64,000 nt of DNA from Acidobacteriaceae bacterium dw_441. Its GTDB lineage: Bacteria; Acidobacteriota; Terriglobia; Terriglobales; Acidobacteriaceae. The stretch lies in NCBI GenBank assembly GCA_018449715.1, contig JAAVVA010000003.1, forward strand, positions 1-64,000, written 5' to 3'. The translations under genes were made by a program, and so were the position numbers. This document shows positions 37,365 through 46,929 of this stretch, piece after piece (the first letter of the stretch is position 1; each line of letters starts with the position of its first letter). The notes beneath the pieces were generated by a model. The model was not told the origin of the DNA and searched no databases. It saw nothing but the letters and a program-made list of their open reading frames with translations.

Positions 37365-38689
37365 GCAATCTTTTGTCGTGAGTCGAGTGGCTGTATCAGC
37401 AGGTTTGCCAGTGCGCTTACAAGGATTAGCAAAATCATGAAGTGCAGTACTGCACGGTATGCCTCGGATGTAGAAAGACCTCTAGCGATCTCGTGCTGAC
37501 GCCAGGCATTCACAAGAATGGGGCCAAGAATGCCTGCAGTTGCGGTTGCGGTCTGTAGGCGTCCGTAGATAGCTCCCACCTCCTTCGTCCCGAACAGTTC
37601 TCTCGTATACGAGGGCGCGATGGAGAAGCCTCCGCCATAGAGACTGATAGCAATTCCTGCAAGAATGAAGAAAAATCGGATGTTGTTCAGGTGCGTGCTC
37701 CCGGTATCGGGTAAGAACCAGTACAGAGAAACTCCTATGAGATGCAGCAAGAGGAAGGTACGCTTCCGCCCTAGATAATCGGAAATAGATGCCCAGATAA
37801 AACGGCCGCCGACATTGAAGAAGCTGAGGACGCTGACGAAGGTGGCTGCAAAGAGAGGACCGACGGGGAAGAAGTCTTGAATCATAGGGGATGCCTGTTC
37901 GATGATGCCGAATCCCGCGATGGAGTTGGTGCAAACCAGAAGCCATAGCAGCCAAAATTGCGGAGTGCGTATAGCTTGCTGCGCCGAGATGGATTGGTCT
38001 TCTTCCATGCCTTGTGGTTGTGAACTGGTACTTTCCGGCGGAAGCTTAATGAAAAGCGAACCCGTTGTCATAGCAATAAAGTACAGAGCACCCATGACAA
38101 GAAAACTGGCCTCTATTCCCGTGCTGTTTGGAGAGGCGAAGTGATGCATCAGGCCGAGTGAAAGGGGAGAGCCTACCATGGCTCCCGCACCGAAGCCGAC
38201 CATTGCAATGCCGGTCGCGAGACCGGGACGGTCGGGAAACCACCGAATCAAAGTGGCCACAGGGGTGATATATCCAAGCCCGAGGCCTATTCCCCCCATA
38301 AACCCATAGCTCAGATACAGGAGCCATAACTGATGAAAGTGCACGCCAAGTGCACTGCCAAAAAATCCCGTTGCAAAAAGAACGGACGCATAGAAGGTCG
38401 CACGACGTGGACCAACTCGATCCATCCATCCGCCGAGCACTGCTGCGGAACAACCAAGAACGGCTATCGCGAAGGAGAAGATCCATGCAATGGAAGTCTG
38501 CGACCAATCGCCCGCAATCGAGTGAGATATTCCGAGGGAACGCGTCAGGGGGAGCTTATAAACGCTAAAAGCGTATACCTGGCCGATCGACAGGTTGATG
38601 GCCCACGCGGCAGGGGGAATGATCCATCGGCTATATCCAAGGGAGGCGATAGAGTGTTGTCGATCAAGAAATGAAAATATACGAACCAT
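37361..38689 (-). CDS. OFA-family major facilitator transporter
   Basis: 442 aa with 12 predicted membrane segments. Family marks: INLSIGQVYAFSVYKLPLTR, YGFMGGIGLGLGYITPVATLIRWFPDRPGLATGIAMVGFGAGAMVGSPL, close to the oxalate:formate antiporter group, and GGRFIWASISDYLGRKRTF. OFA proteins carry small carboxylates or, in some cases, sulfonated or other anions. The ATG at 38689 is preferred over a TTG at 38719. It is divergent from the TetR gene and probably under its control, being located between TetR and the DoxX-like operon. Confidence 0.85.
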   Translation of the reverse strand: MVRIFSFLDRQHSIASLGYSRWIIPPAAWAINLSIGQVYAFSVYKLPLTRSLGISHSIAGDWSQTSIAWIFSFAIAVLGCSAAVLGGWMDRVGPRRATFYASVLFATGFFGSALGVHFHQLWLLYLSYGFMGGIGLGLGYITPVATLIRWFPDRPGLATGIAMVGFGAGAMVGSPLSLGLMHHFASPNSTGIEASFLVMGALYFIAMTTGSLFIKLPPESTSSQPQGMEEDQSISAQQAIRTPQFWLLWLLVCTNSIAGFGIIEQASPMIQDFFPVGPLFAATFVSVLSFFNVGGRFIWASISDYLGRKRTFLLLHLIGVSLYWFLPDTGSTHLNNIRFFFILAGIAISLYGGGFSIAPSYTRELFGTKEVGAIYGRLQTATATAGILGPILVNAWRQHEIARGLSTSEAYRAVLHFMILLILVSALANLLIQPLDSRQKIA

Positions 38690-38878
38690 GGAAGGCGCAC
38701 TCTTCTGCCAGTTATGCAAAGCTTAAATTTCAGGAAGGATTCTGTCAGAAGCAACAGATCAGAAGGGCAGAAATGCCTGAACCAGGGTAAACCGAAGGCC
38801 GCAACAGCGGCGACGCAAGGACATGGTTTGCATGTTTCGGATGGTTACAGAGTGCCTGCTGGATGTCAAACGGCTACG

Positions 38879-38904
38879 TGATCCGTCTATACTACTGACG
38901 TAGA
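38879..38904 (+). promoter_or_regulatory. tetR promoter and putative autoregulatory site
   Basis: GTCTATACTACTGACGTAGAC has 5-bp arms GTCTA/TAGAC and includes TATACT, a good -10 box. The half-site TAGACAG is also found, inverted, in the operator at 37342. No strong -35 is seen. It lies directly upstream of the TetR start. Confidence 0.4.
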
Positions 38905-38916
38905 CAGAGTGGTATC

Positions 38917-39585
38917 ATGCCCAAAAAGACAACTGTATTGAACTTGGCAATGCGGAAAAGACCAGCACGGCACACTGGAAGGACGTCTACGCGGTTAGTC
39001 TCTCGCGCTGTAATGGGGACAGCTCTCGATGCCCGCGAGCGGCTACTTTCAACCGCGAGGAAGCTGTTCTATGCGGAGGGGCCACGGGCAGTAGGGATTG
39101 ATCGTGTGCTCGCTGAATCCGGCGTTGCAAAGATGAGCCTGTACCGGCACTTCGGTTCTAAGGATGCTTTGATTGTCGCCTGTCTGGAGGCTCATGAGCG
39201 GGACTATTGGCAACTCTGGGATCATAATCTTGATCCTGAGCACTCAGCGCCGGCGCAGCAGATTCGCAACGCGATGAAATTTATGGCGCGCAGGACATCT
39301 GATCCGACGTACCAGGGCTGCATTTTCTTGAATACAGCGCAGACCTTTCCGGATAAATCGCATCCTGCGCACCAGGTATCTGTCGACCATAAGCGACAAC
39401 TCGCTGCGCGTTTGCTGAAGTTATGTAGAGCCGCGGGCGCAATTGATCCACAGGCTCTCGGGAGACAGCTTCTCCTGCTCATTAACGGTACTCAAGCGAC
39501 AGCGGGCATGCTTGGTAAAGAGACACAGCACGCCATTGTGGGTGCTGCGGATGCATTGCTCCGCAATCAGGGAATTGAGAGTTAG
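38917..39585 (+). CDS. TetR-family transcriptional regulator
   Basis: 222 aa from the first ATG; the conserved part starts at MGTALDARERLLSTARKLFYAEGPRAVGIDRVLAESGVAKMSLYRHFGSKDAL (a start at 39013 is also possible). This is the TetR helix-turn-helix; the ligand domain has ARRTSDPTYQGCIFLNTAQTF, the GCxxxN pattern of a subgroup of TetR proteins. The gene is followed after 2 bases by the cysteine-dioxygenase-like gene, so regulator and enzymes share a transcript. Its operator is probably the palindrome ACAGACCTGTCTGT found in two promoters of this island. Confidence 0.9.
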   Translation: MPKKTTVLNLAMRKRPARHTGRTSTRLVSRAVMGTALDARERLLSTARKLFYAEGPRAVGIDRVLAESGVAKMSLYRHFGSKDALIVACLEAHERDYWQLWDHNLDPEHSAPAQQIRNAMKFMARRTSDPTYQGCIFLNTAQTFPDKSHPAHQVSVDHKRQLAARLLKLCRAAGAIDPQALGRQLLLLINGTQATAGMLGKETQHAIVGAADALLRNQGIES

Positions 39586-39587
39586 TC

Positions 39588-40148
39588 ATGACAAAGCTTC
39601 AACATCCGAAGTTTACGCAGTTTGTTGAGGGATTCGAGGATCTCCTCAAAAGCGTCTCCTCAGAACAGGTGATCCTGGAGAGAGGTCGCACCTTGCTGCA
39701 ATCGCTGATTGCAGAAGATAACTGGCTGCCGGAGAGTTTTGCAGAAGTGGGCGCGGGCAGCTATCGGCAGTATCTTCTTCATCTCGACGCAGAATCGCGT
39801 TTCTCTGTCGTAAGTTTTGTTTGGGCCCCTGGACAGAAGACGCCCGTGCATAATCACACCGTGTGGGGCTTGGTAGGTATGCTGCGTGGTGAAGAGATCG
39901 CGCAAGGATATGTTTTCGCAGAGGATGGATCCCTGAAGCCAGATGGGGAGCCGGTCCTACTTAAAAGAGGTGAGATCGACGCAGTCTCGCCGTCGATTGG
40001 AGATGTGCACTCCGTTGAGAATGCACTTGTTGACAAAGCTTCCATCAGTATTCATGTTTATGGAGCTGATATCGGGAGGGTAAGACGTTCATCGTTTCAG
40101 CAGGATGGAACACAGAAGGTCTTTGTTTCCGGATATACGAATGCCTGA
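39588..40148 (+). CDS. Cysteine-dioxygenase-family thiol dioxygenase
   Basis: 186 aa. Cupin fold with VSFVWAPGQKTPVHNHTVWGLVGMLRGEEIAQGYVF (HxH metal pair, then the Glu-containing motif) and SIGDVHSVENALVDKASISIHVYGADI (third His). CDO-family enzymes oxidise a thiol such as cysteine or 3-mercaptopropionate to a sulfinic acid with non-haem iron. Which thiol is used cannot be told from sequence. The next gene, a multi-domain rhodanese, overlaps its end by 8 bases. The adjoining genes indicate organosulfur breakdown. Confidence 0.85.
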   Translation: MTKLQHPKFTQFVEGFEDLLKSVSSEQVILERGRTLLQSLIAEDNWLPESFAEVGAGSYRQYLLHLDAESRFSVVSFVWAPGQKTPVHNHTVWGLVGMLRGEEIAQGYVFAEDGSLKPDGEPVLLKRGEIDAVSPSIGDVHSVENALVDKASISIHVYGADIGRVRRSSFQQDGTQKVFVSGYTNA

Positions 40149-41721
40149 GAGAGAAGCTGTTGTAAGAACTAGCAGCAGGGAAGTGCGGGAAGCTCTCCTG
40201 GCGAGGCAGGAGATTGCTCTGCTTGATGTGCGAGAAGAAGCCCCGCATGCTACCGGGCATCCTTTGTTTGCCGCAAACATGCCGCTCGGTCGTATTGAGG
40301 TCGAAGCGTATACGCGGCTTATTCGCAAAAGTGTACGCATCGTGATCTTTGATAACGGTGAAGGTCTGGCTGAGGTGGCAGTAAGAAAATTCCGCAGTCT
40401 TGGTTTTTCAGACGTATCTCTTCTCGAAGGTAATCTTCAGGGCTGGAGAGATGCAGGCTATGAAATTTTCATCGACGTTAATGCGCCGTCCAAAGCATTT
40501 GGAGAACTTGTTGAGGTTCAGCGTCAGACGCCCTCCTTCAGCGCGCACGAAGTGCAGAGGATGATTGAATCTGGCGGTGACTACGTCATCGTCGACGTGC
40601 GACGCTATGACGAATTTCGGACGATGAGTATTCCGACCGGCATGTCCGTGCCTGGTGCGGAGCTTGTGCTACGTATTCGAAGCTTGGCACCAAACCCGGA
40701 GACCCAGGTGATTGTGAACTGCGCTGGTAGAACGCGAAGTATTATCGGCACACAGTCGTTGATCAATGCAGGCATTCCAAATCCGGTAGCAGCTTTACGG
40801 AATGGTGCAATTGGATGGCGTCTGGCGCAACAAAGCTTGGCGCACGGGGCTTCTGCGACCTTTTCTCAGACCAGTGACGTGGAGCGTTTGGCCGCTGAGC
40901 AATCTGCGCGACAAGTCGCTGTGAGAGCAGTGCTGGAGGAGGTTTCCACTGAAGAGGTAGAGCGGTGGCGCCAAGATCAGGAGCGCACAACGTACCTCTT
41001 TGACGTGCGTACTCCAGTTGAGTATATCGAGGGCCATCTCCCCGGATTTCGTAGCGCTCCAGGAGGTCAACTCGTGCAGGAAACTGATATGTTTGCTCCT
41101 GTTCGCGGCGCCAAGATTGTGCTCTGTGACACGGATGGCGTTCGTGCTCGTATGACTGGATCGTGGTTGAGGCAAATGGGGTGGGAAGTATGGACCATGT
41201 CTGGAGTCTCTGTTGAGAGGCTCACACAGACGGGACTTGATCAGACAGCTCCCCCCCTGCTTCCAGAACTTCCGAAGGAGGCAGAGATTAAATTCGAATC
41301 TCTGCAGCATCAGGCTAACCATGTTGTCTTGGATTTCAGTCCGGGAATGGTCTATCGTGCCGGTCACCTTCCGAACTCGTGGTTCGCATCTCGTGACCAC
41401 CTCGACGAGGTGCTGGCTAATGTTGCGGGATATGATCGCTATGTCGTGACTGCTTCTGATCCCACCCTTGTGTTATTTGCATGGAACGATCTTTTAGACA
41501 TGCTTGATAAGCCGGTGATGGTCCTTGATCGCAGCAGCCTGCCAATCTCGCTGCTGAAGACAGAGAGTCCACGCTATGCGTGCACGGTCCAGGACAGATA
41601 CATGCGCCCCTATGAAGGGACATCCGCCAGTGAAGGAGCGATGCAGGCGTATCTCGACTGGGAAGCAGGCCTGGTCGAGCAACTGGAGCGGGATGGCACT
41701 CATCACTTCTTCGTTATCTGA
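40141..41721 (+). CDS. Four-domain rhodanese-like protein
   Basis: 526 aa from the ATG overlapping the dioxygenase stop (ATGCCTGA); an earlier in-frame ATG lies at 40105. Four tandem rhodanese folds: domain 1 IALLDVREE...IVIFDNGEGLAE (Asp in the Cys position, 71), domain 2 VIVDVRRYDEF...VIVNCAGRTRSI (Cys194), domain 3 YLFDVRTPVEYIEGHLPG...IVLCDTDGVRAR (Cys329), domain 4 VVLDFSPGMVYRAGHLPNSW without a Cys. So two domains are probably catalytic and two structural. Such proteins accept or transfer sulfane sulfur; with the thiol dioxygenase it may handle sulfur released from cysteine-like compounds. Confidence 0.88.
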   Translation: MPEREAVVRTSSREVREALLARQEIALLDVREEAPHATGHPLFAANMPLGRIEVEAYTRLIRKSVRIVIFDNGEGLAEVAVRKFRSLGFSDVSLLEGNLQGWRDAGYEIFIDVNAPSKAFGELVEVQRQTPSFSAHEVQRMIESGGDYVIVDVRRYDEFRTMSIPTGMSVPGAELVLRIRSLAPNPETQVIVNCAGRTRSIIGTQSLINAGIPNPVAALRNGAIGWRLAQQSLAHGASATFSQTSDVERLAAEQSARQVAVRAVLEEVSTEEVERWRQDQERTTYLFDVRTPVEYIEGHLPGFRSAPGGQLVQETDMFAPVRGAKIVLCDTDGVRARMTGSWLRQMGWEVWTMSGVSVERLTQTGLDQTAPPLLPELPKEAEIKFESLQHQANHVVLDFSPGMVYRAGHLPNSWFASRDHLDEVLANVAGYDRYVVTASDPTLVLFAWNDLLDMLDKPVMVLDRSSLPISLLKTESPRYACTVQDRYMRPYEGTSASEGAMQAYLDWEAGLVEQLERDGTHHFFVI

Positions 41722-41742
41722 GCGCAGACCATGTGTTCCATG

Positions 41743-41771
41743 TTGACATGATACAGACCTGTCTGTACGAT
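41743..41771 (+). promoter_or_regulatory. Promoter with embedded TetR-type operator for the TonB receptor operon
   Basis: TTGACA (41743-41748), 17-base spacer, TACGAT (41766-41771). The spacer holds the perfect palindrome TACAGAC-CT-GTCTGTA (41752-41767). The same arrangement occurs before the DoxX-like operon. A repressor bound here would block polymerase. It lies about 280 bases before the receptor ATG. Confidence 0.7.
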
Positions 41772-42048
41772 CAGCAAAGTGCACCCCCGCACAATTTAAC
41801 ATGCAGCTTGATTCGAACATTTCGTCTTTTGTGGCAGGCCGCTTGATGCGTAACGCATCGCGCCGCTGTTGTTCGTGTCGCTGTTGTCGTTCCTAATCCG
41901 CTCAAGATCCTTTTCGATCTAGCTGAGACGTTAGTCCTCCAAATATTCCCACAATTGCGTATCTGTATCCCTCTGGGAAATCCATACGGGACGCACCCGT
42001 TTCGACATTCCCTGCGTTTTGGGCGCAGCTATCATTAGGAGTTTAGTC
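41772..42048 (+). other. Long 5' leader of the TonB receptor operon
   Basis: About 277 bases without a gene between the promoter and the receptor start. It has a perfect small hairpin GATGCG-TAA-CGCATC (41845-41859) and other short stems. I do not recognise a known riboswitch. AGGAG precedes the ATG at 42049. Confidence 0.4.
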
Positions 42049-45000
42049 ATGCGATCTTTTCGAGGGGCAGTTTTCCTCGTTTTATTCTTCCTCGTCTCAG
42101 TGTTTACATCTTCACTCTTTGCTCAGACCAGCGCCTCGACTGGTGCCATACAAGGCAGCGTGCACGATGCTGGCGGAGCCATCGTTCCCGGCGCGGTCGT
42201 TCATCTTGAGAACCGCAGCATTTCTTTTCAGCGTGATGCGACGGTGAAAGCGGATGGCACGTATAGCTTCCCTCTTCTACAGCCAGTTGCTGGCTACAGC
42301 ATTTCGATTGAGAAACTTGGATTCGATAAAGCGGTACTCGGTCCGTTGACGGTCAACATAACGGAGACGACGAACGCGAATGTGACTCTCACGGTAGGTG
42401 CCGTCTCACAGGAAGTCAACGTGCAGGCTGAAGGGGAGACGATTCAGACCACAAGTGCTACCCTTGGACGCATTGTCACCTCGAAGGTGATTACTTCTCT
42501 TCCACTTCCAACCCGTAACGTGCTTGATCTGATGGCGACTGACGCAGGTGTTGCGGCGACTCTGACTTCTCCAGCTTCAACGATCACGCAGGGGTCCAAC
42601 ACCATTTATGTCGCTGGTTCTCGTGCGACCTCGAACAACTACCTTTTAAATGGTGTGGACTCGAATAACTTCGAGTTCCAGACGCTAGCGCCGGGTGTGG
42701 TGCCCATTCCAAGCCCTGACTCCGTGCAGGAGTTCAAGACGCAGACAAGCCTTTACGATGCGACCACGGGTTACAGTTCTGGTGGAAACATCAACCTGGT
42801 CACCCGCTCGGGTACAAATCAATTTCACGGCATTGCCTATGAGTTTCTTCGCAATACGGATCTCAACGCCAATGACTACATCCTGAAGAGCAACGGTGTT
42901 GCTCGGCCTGTCTTGCAGCAAAATCAATTCGGTGGATCGCTGGGCGGGCCCATTGCTCCAGTGTTGAACTCGTTTTTCTTCGTAAATTACGAAGGCGTGC
43001 GGCAAAAGAACGGCGTCACGGGTTCCGTCTCCGGTCCCTTTCCAGTTCTGCCTTCGACGCGCACAGCCGCTACGTTGGCGAGCGCCTTTGGTCTCAAAGC
43101 TTCAGACATCGACCCAGTGGTAGTCAATTTGCTCAATGCCCCTGGTCCTTATGGCGGCCTTCTTTTTCCAAGTGGCGTTGGCGCTGCGGTCGGGCAGATT
43201 GGAACTTATTCTTACTCCAAGCCTGTTACGCTGAATTCGAATCAGGTCAGTTCCCGAGTCGATGCGGACTTCACTGTGCTGGGTAAGGCGAATCATCTCA
43301 CGGGAGCTGGATTCGTTCACAGCCAACTCTTCAGCAATCCCTCTGGCGACAGCGGCAGCTCTCTGGGACAGCCCTATTCCTACCCACTCGGCAGCCAGAA
43401 TGCGTCCATCACGGACACGTTGGTCTTTCGTCCTAATCTAATTAATGAAGCAGTCTACGGGTATAACTGGAACCGACGCGACATTGTCGCCGATAACGGC
43501 TTGAAGCTTAGCGACGTCGGCATCACACGTTCGAACTCATCTGTTACAGATCTTCTGCCCGATTTCAGCATCGCCAATCAGATGAGCGCTGGTGGATACA
43601 CGGCGAACGTGCAGCATCCGCAGCATTCGGCGTCGTTCGACTTCCGTGACACGCTCACGTGGGTTCTCGGCCGCCACTCTTTGCGTGTAGGATTCGAGGC
43701 TCGGCGGGAGCAGTTCAACGACGGCATTTACCTGCCCCGTGGCTCGCTCGCATTTCAGGGTAAAACGTTCTCGACCAACAGTACCCCATTTCAGGACTTC
43801 CTCACCGGAACATATACCTCGCAGTCCTACATCGCTGGGACCACGCGACTCGACTTCCGGGCGCGAGATTACATAAGCTTTCTGCAGGACGACTTCCGCG
43901 TACGTCCACGGTTAACGCTCAACCTCGGTCTGAGGTACGACCATCTTGGTAATCCATGGGAGATCAAGAATCTTATCTCCAACTTCGATCCCTCTCTGCT
44001 GTCACCTTCAACGCTCGCAACGGGTGGCGCGGGGCTTAAAGATGGTTTCGTAGTTGCAGGGCAGAATGGTGTCTCGAATACCACCATGCTTCGCACAAAC
44101 TATGGAAGCTGGTCGCCGCGTGTTGGCTTTGGCTGGGACGTTTTCGGAAACTCTCGCCTAGCCGTTCGTGGGGGCTTCGGTCTTTACTATCAGGCCACGG
44201 GATACTCGCTTCAGTTTGCTAACTCGGGTAATCCGCCCTTCCAGATTGGAACAAGCTCCACAAACTCCGCAAAGAGCACGAAGCAACTCGCGAATCCATT
44301 CCCCGTTCTGCCGCTCCCCGGTGATTTTCCGCAGGACCCAACCTATCCTATGATGACAGGGCTTAATAGCAGTGGTGCGCCTACGTACACCGCTCCCCAG
44401 CTAGCGGTGAAGGGAATCGATCGCAATATTCGCAATCCTTACTCTGAGAACTGGAACCTCACCATCGAAGATGAATTCGTTCGCAACTGGACCATCGAGA
44501 TTGGCTATCTGGGGAGCCACGGTGTTCGCCAAACTTCGAACACGCAGCGTAACAACGCCCTCTTGGTCAATCCTTCGGGGCCCGGGCGCTTCGGCCTCGC
44601 GGCAAATTCTTCAGCTAACCGTGATGCGCGCGTGCCCATCGCAGGTCTAAGCGCTGCCAGTGGCTTCACCTACTTAACGAACAATGCGCAGTCTTACTAC
44701 CACGCATTCATTGCAACGTTGAGCCATCGCTTTACGCAGGGCTTCCTCATTAAGGCTGCCTACACTCATTCAAAGACTGAAGACAACTATCAGGCAGATC
44801 CTGGTACAAACTACGCCGGGTCCGCGCTGGGAAATCCGTACAGCCTCGCTCTCAACAAAGGAATATCAGGACAAGACATTCCGAATCGCTTGGTCTTTAC
44901 CTATGTATGGGATATTCCGGGCTTCAAGCGGGGCACTCTCAGCTATGTTCTGGGTAACTGGACACTCTCCGGCATCTCAACCTTCCAGAATGGCCAGGCC

Positions 45001-45528
45001 GGCGTAGTGACACAGACTATTGGCAATGGCTCGCTGAGCGGTAGTAGCGGCTACGGCTACCTCAAGCCAAACTGCAAGTTGGTCACGGGCGGACGCATAC
45101 AGGATCATCTGAACAACTATCTCGATCCGAACTGCGTAACGCTGCAGCCTCTTCAGACGGCAGGTACTAGCTTGGACGGCCTAACATCGCAGCAGACTCC
45201 GGGAAACGGATCGTATCCCGTGGGAGCAGGTGGTGGTTATCTGCTTGGTCAGCAGACGAGGGGCGTTTTTCATGCACCCTTTCAATCACGTTCCGATGCT
45301 ACGCTCTCGAAGAACTTTCCGATACACCTCCTGGGTGACAGCGGGAACCTTGAGTTTCGTTCGGAGGTCTTCAAGCTTTTCAACAACGCGATCTTCGCCG
45401 CACCTAATGCAGCGGCCATTACGCCGTACGAAGCAACCACACTTACCAGTGGAACCTTCGGGAAAATTACAAGCACGATTGATAACACCGGTCGTCAGTT
45501 CCAGTTCGCTCTCAAAGCGTCGTTCTAA
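42049..45528 (+). CDS. TonB-dependent receptor with carboxypeptidase-regulatory-like domain (2)
   Basis: 1159 aa. Signal peptide (MRSFRGAVFLVLFFLVSVFT ... LFAQ), regulatory-like domain (GAIQGSVHDAGGAIVPGAVV), plug (ITSLPLPTRNVLDLMATDAG to QEFKTQTSLYDATTGYSSGG), and a large barrel ending FQFALKASF. AGGAG lies seven bases before the ATG at 42049; the frame extends upstream to 42019. It leads an operon with a CapA-like protein and an ABC importer of the sulfonate type, so an organosulfur compound is the probable ligand. Confidence 0.93.
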   Translation: MRSFRGAVFLVLFFLVSVFTSSLFAQTSASTGAIQGSVHDAGGAIVPGAVVHLENRSISFQRDATVKADGTYSFPLLQPVAGYSISIEKLGFDKAVLGPLTVNITETTNANVTLTVGAVSQEVNVQAEGETIQTTSATLGRIVTSKVITSLPLPTRNVLDLMATDAGVAATLTSPASTITQGSNTIYVAGSRATSNNYLLNGVDSNNFEFQTLAPGVVPIPSPDSVQEFKTQTSLYDATTGYSSGGNINLVTRSGTNQFHGIAYEFLRNTDLNANDYILKSNGVARPVLQQNQFGGSLGGPIAPVLNSFFFVNYEGVRQKNGVTGSVSGPFPVLPSTRTAATLASAFGLKASDIDPVVVNLLNAPGPYGGLLFPSGVGAAVGQIGTYSYSKPVTLNSNQVSSRVDADFTVLGKANHLTGAGFVHSQLFSNPSGDSGSSLGQPYSYPLGSQNASITDTLVFRPNLINEAVYGYNWNRRDIVADNGLKLSDVGITRSNSSVTDLLPDFSIANQMSAGGYTANVQHPQHSASFDFRDTLTWVLGRHSLRVGFEARREQFNDGIYLPRGSLAFQGKTFSTNSTPFQDFLTGTYTSQSYIAGTTRLDFRARDYISFLQDDFRVRPRLTLNLGLRYDHLGNPWEIKNLISNFDPSLLSPSTLATGGAGLKDGFVVAGQNGVSNTTMLRTNYGSWSPRVGFGWDVFGNSRLAVRGGFGLYYQATGYSLQFANSGNPPFQIGTSSTNSAKSTKQLANPFPVLPLPGDFPQDPTYPMMTGLNSSGAPTYTAPQLAVKGIDRNIRNPYSENWNLTIEDEFVRNWTIEIGYLGSHGVRQTSNTQRNNALLVNPSGPGRFGLAANSSANRDARVPIAGLSAASGFTYLTNNAQSYYHAFIATLSHRFTQGFLIKAAYTHSKTEDNYQADPGTNYAGSALGNPYSLALNKGISGQDIPNRLVFTYVWDIPGFKRGTLSYVLGNWTLSGISTFQNGQAGVVTQTIGNGSLSGSSGYGYLKPNCKLVTGGRIQDHLNNYLDPNCVTLQPLQTAGTSLDGLTSQQTPGNGSYPVGAGGGYLLGQQTRGVFHAPFQSRSDATLSKNFPIHLLGDSGNLEFRSEVFKLFNNAIFAAPNAAAITPYEATTLTSGTFGKITSTIDNTGRQFQFALKASF

Positions 45529-45537
45529 CGAGGAGAT

Positions 45538-46914
45538 ATGAAAAAATCAGTACACGTTCTGTTCATGCATTTCGTACTGCTCCAACTTGTGTCTGCCACC
45601 TTATCTGCACAGACAAAGCAGACACAGACTGGCAACGACGTCCATATTGTCTTGACGGGGGATTCCAACTGGCATCGGCGCATCTCGGTCTATGATGATC
45701 CTGCATATCTCGATCTAATCAAGAAGATTCGCTCTGCGGACGCCGCTTTCACGAATCTCGAAGTATTGATCCATCCCATCCAGCAGTCTGCCCAACCATG
45801 GGCTGGCGGAGGCTATGCCTATGCTCCGCCCTGGCTGACGGATGAGATTAAGTGGGTCGGCTTCAACTTGGTCTCAACCGCAAACAACCACGCTTATGAC
45901 TATGGCGAAGCGGGTCTACGCAGTTCATTGGCTGCCCTGAACAGCGCGAACATTGCAAATGCAGGCTCGGGAGAGAATCTTGCTTTTGCACGTTCTCCGG
46001 CATACATCGATACAAAGAATGGCCGCATCGCGCTCGTGGCGTGCGCTTCCTCATTGCGTGTCGGGGGCTTGGCCGGTGCGCAGCGCATTGATCTGCCTGG
46101 CCGCATCGGTTCCAATCCACTGCGTTACAACACGACATACACTGTCGACGCGCAGACTTTGGAAAACCTGAAGAAGCTGGCGAAGCTGGAAGGCCTTCGG
46201 ACAGGAAAAGCAGACGGCCTCTTTAGCTTCGCTGGTGCCAGCTATGTGGTTGGAGACAGTTTCAAGGCACACACCGAAGTTCTGCCGGCTGACCTGGAAG
46301 GTAATCTCCACTCTATTCACGAAGCTAAACGAATGGCAGACTTCGTGATTGCTTCCATTCATTCGCACGAAACTCCGCCTGGACATCCAGACCAGCCTTC
46401 GGAGTTTCTGGTTCAGTTTGCTCATGCTGCCATTGATCAGGGAGCAGATGTTTTTGTCGCCCATGGACCGCAACAGCTCCGCGGTATCGAAATCTACAAA
46501 GGGAAGCCTATTTTTTATGGGCTTGCGAACTTCGTTTTCGACGGAGAAGCGGGCATCCCATTTCTTCCAGCTGAAAGCTATGAGTCGGAGCACCTTCCCG
46601 CGAACGCAACAACCGCAGATTTCCGCGATGCCAGCTCAAAGAATGACACCGTAGGATATCCAGAGCAGCGCGGTGTATGGGAAAGCGCTGTCGTTCAAAT
46701 TACGCTCACCTCAGATCACAAGTTGAAAGAAATCGTGCTAAATCCGGTCACCTTGGGTTATGGCAAGTTCCGTAGCGAGCGCGGACATCCTCTGCCTGCA
46801 TCTTCTTCGGATGCGAAGGCTATCGTGGAGCAGTTTGCCCACCTGTCCGAACTCTTCGGGACAAAGGTCGATTTTCGTGACGGACGTGGTTATGTAAAGG
46901 TGGATGGAAGATGA
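45538..46914 (+). CDS. Secreted CapA/PgsA-like metallophosphatase-fold protein
   Basis: 458 aa with a signal peptide (about 1-24, LSAQ). CapA-family motifs: HIVLTGDSNWHRRIS, FTNLEVLI, VSTANNHAYDYGEAGL, FVIASIHSHE, FVAHGPQQLRGIEIYKGKPIFYGLANFVFDGE. CapA proteins are best known in polyglutamate capsule export, but the fold is that of calcineurin-like phosphoesterases, and copies near TonB receptors may act as periplasmic hydrolases. Starts 9 bases after the receptor stop; the ABC ATPase follows after 15. Confidence 0.85.
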   Translation: MKKSVHVLFMHFVLLQLVSATLSAQTKQTQTGNDVHIVLTGDSNWHRRISVYDDPAYLDLIKKIRSADAAFTNLEVLIHPIQQSAQPWAGGGYAYAPPWLTDEIKWVGFNLVSTANNHAYDYGEAGLRSSLAALNSANIANAGSGENLAFARSPAYIDTKNGRIALVACASSLRVGGLAGAQRIDLPGRIGSNPLRYNTTYTVDAQTLENLKKLAKLEGLRTGKADGLFSFAGASYVVGDSFKAHTEVLPADLEGNLHSIHEAKRMADFVIASIHSHETPPGHPDQPSEFLVQFAHAAIDQGADVFVAHGPQQLRGIEIYKGKPIFYGLANFVFDGEAGIPFLPAESYESEHLPANATTADFRDASSKNDTVGYPEQRGVWESAVVQITLTSDHKLKEIVLNPVTLGYGKFRSERGHPLPASSSDAKAIVEQFAHLSELFGTKVDFRDGRGYVKVDGR

Positions 46915-46929
46915 GGTGTTGTCGCCGAC

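Noticed and set aside
41772..42048. SAM or other sulfur riboswitch in the TonB operon leader
   Set aside because: I could not find the conserved core of SAM-I, SAM-II or cobalamin riboswitches; only small unrelated hairpins.
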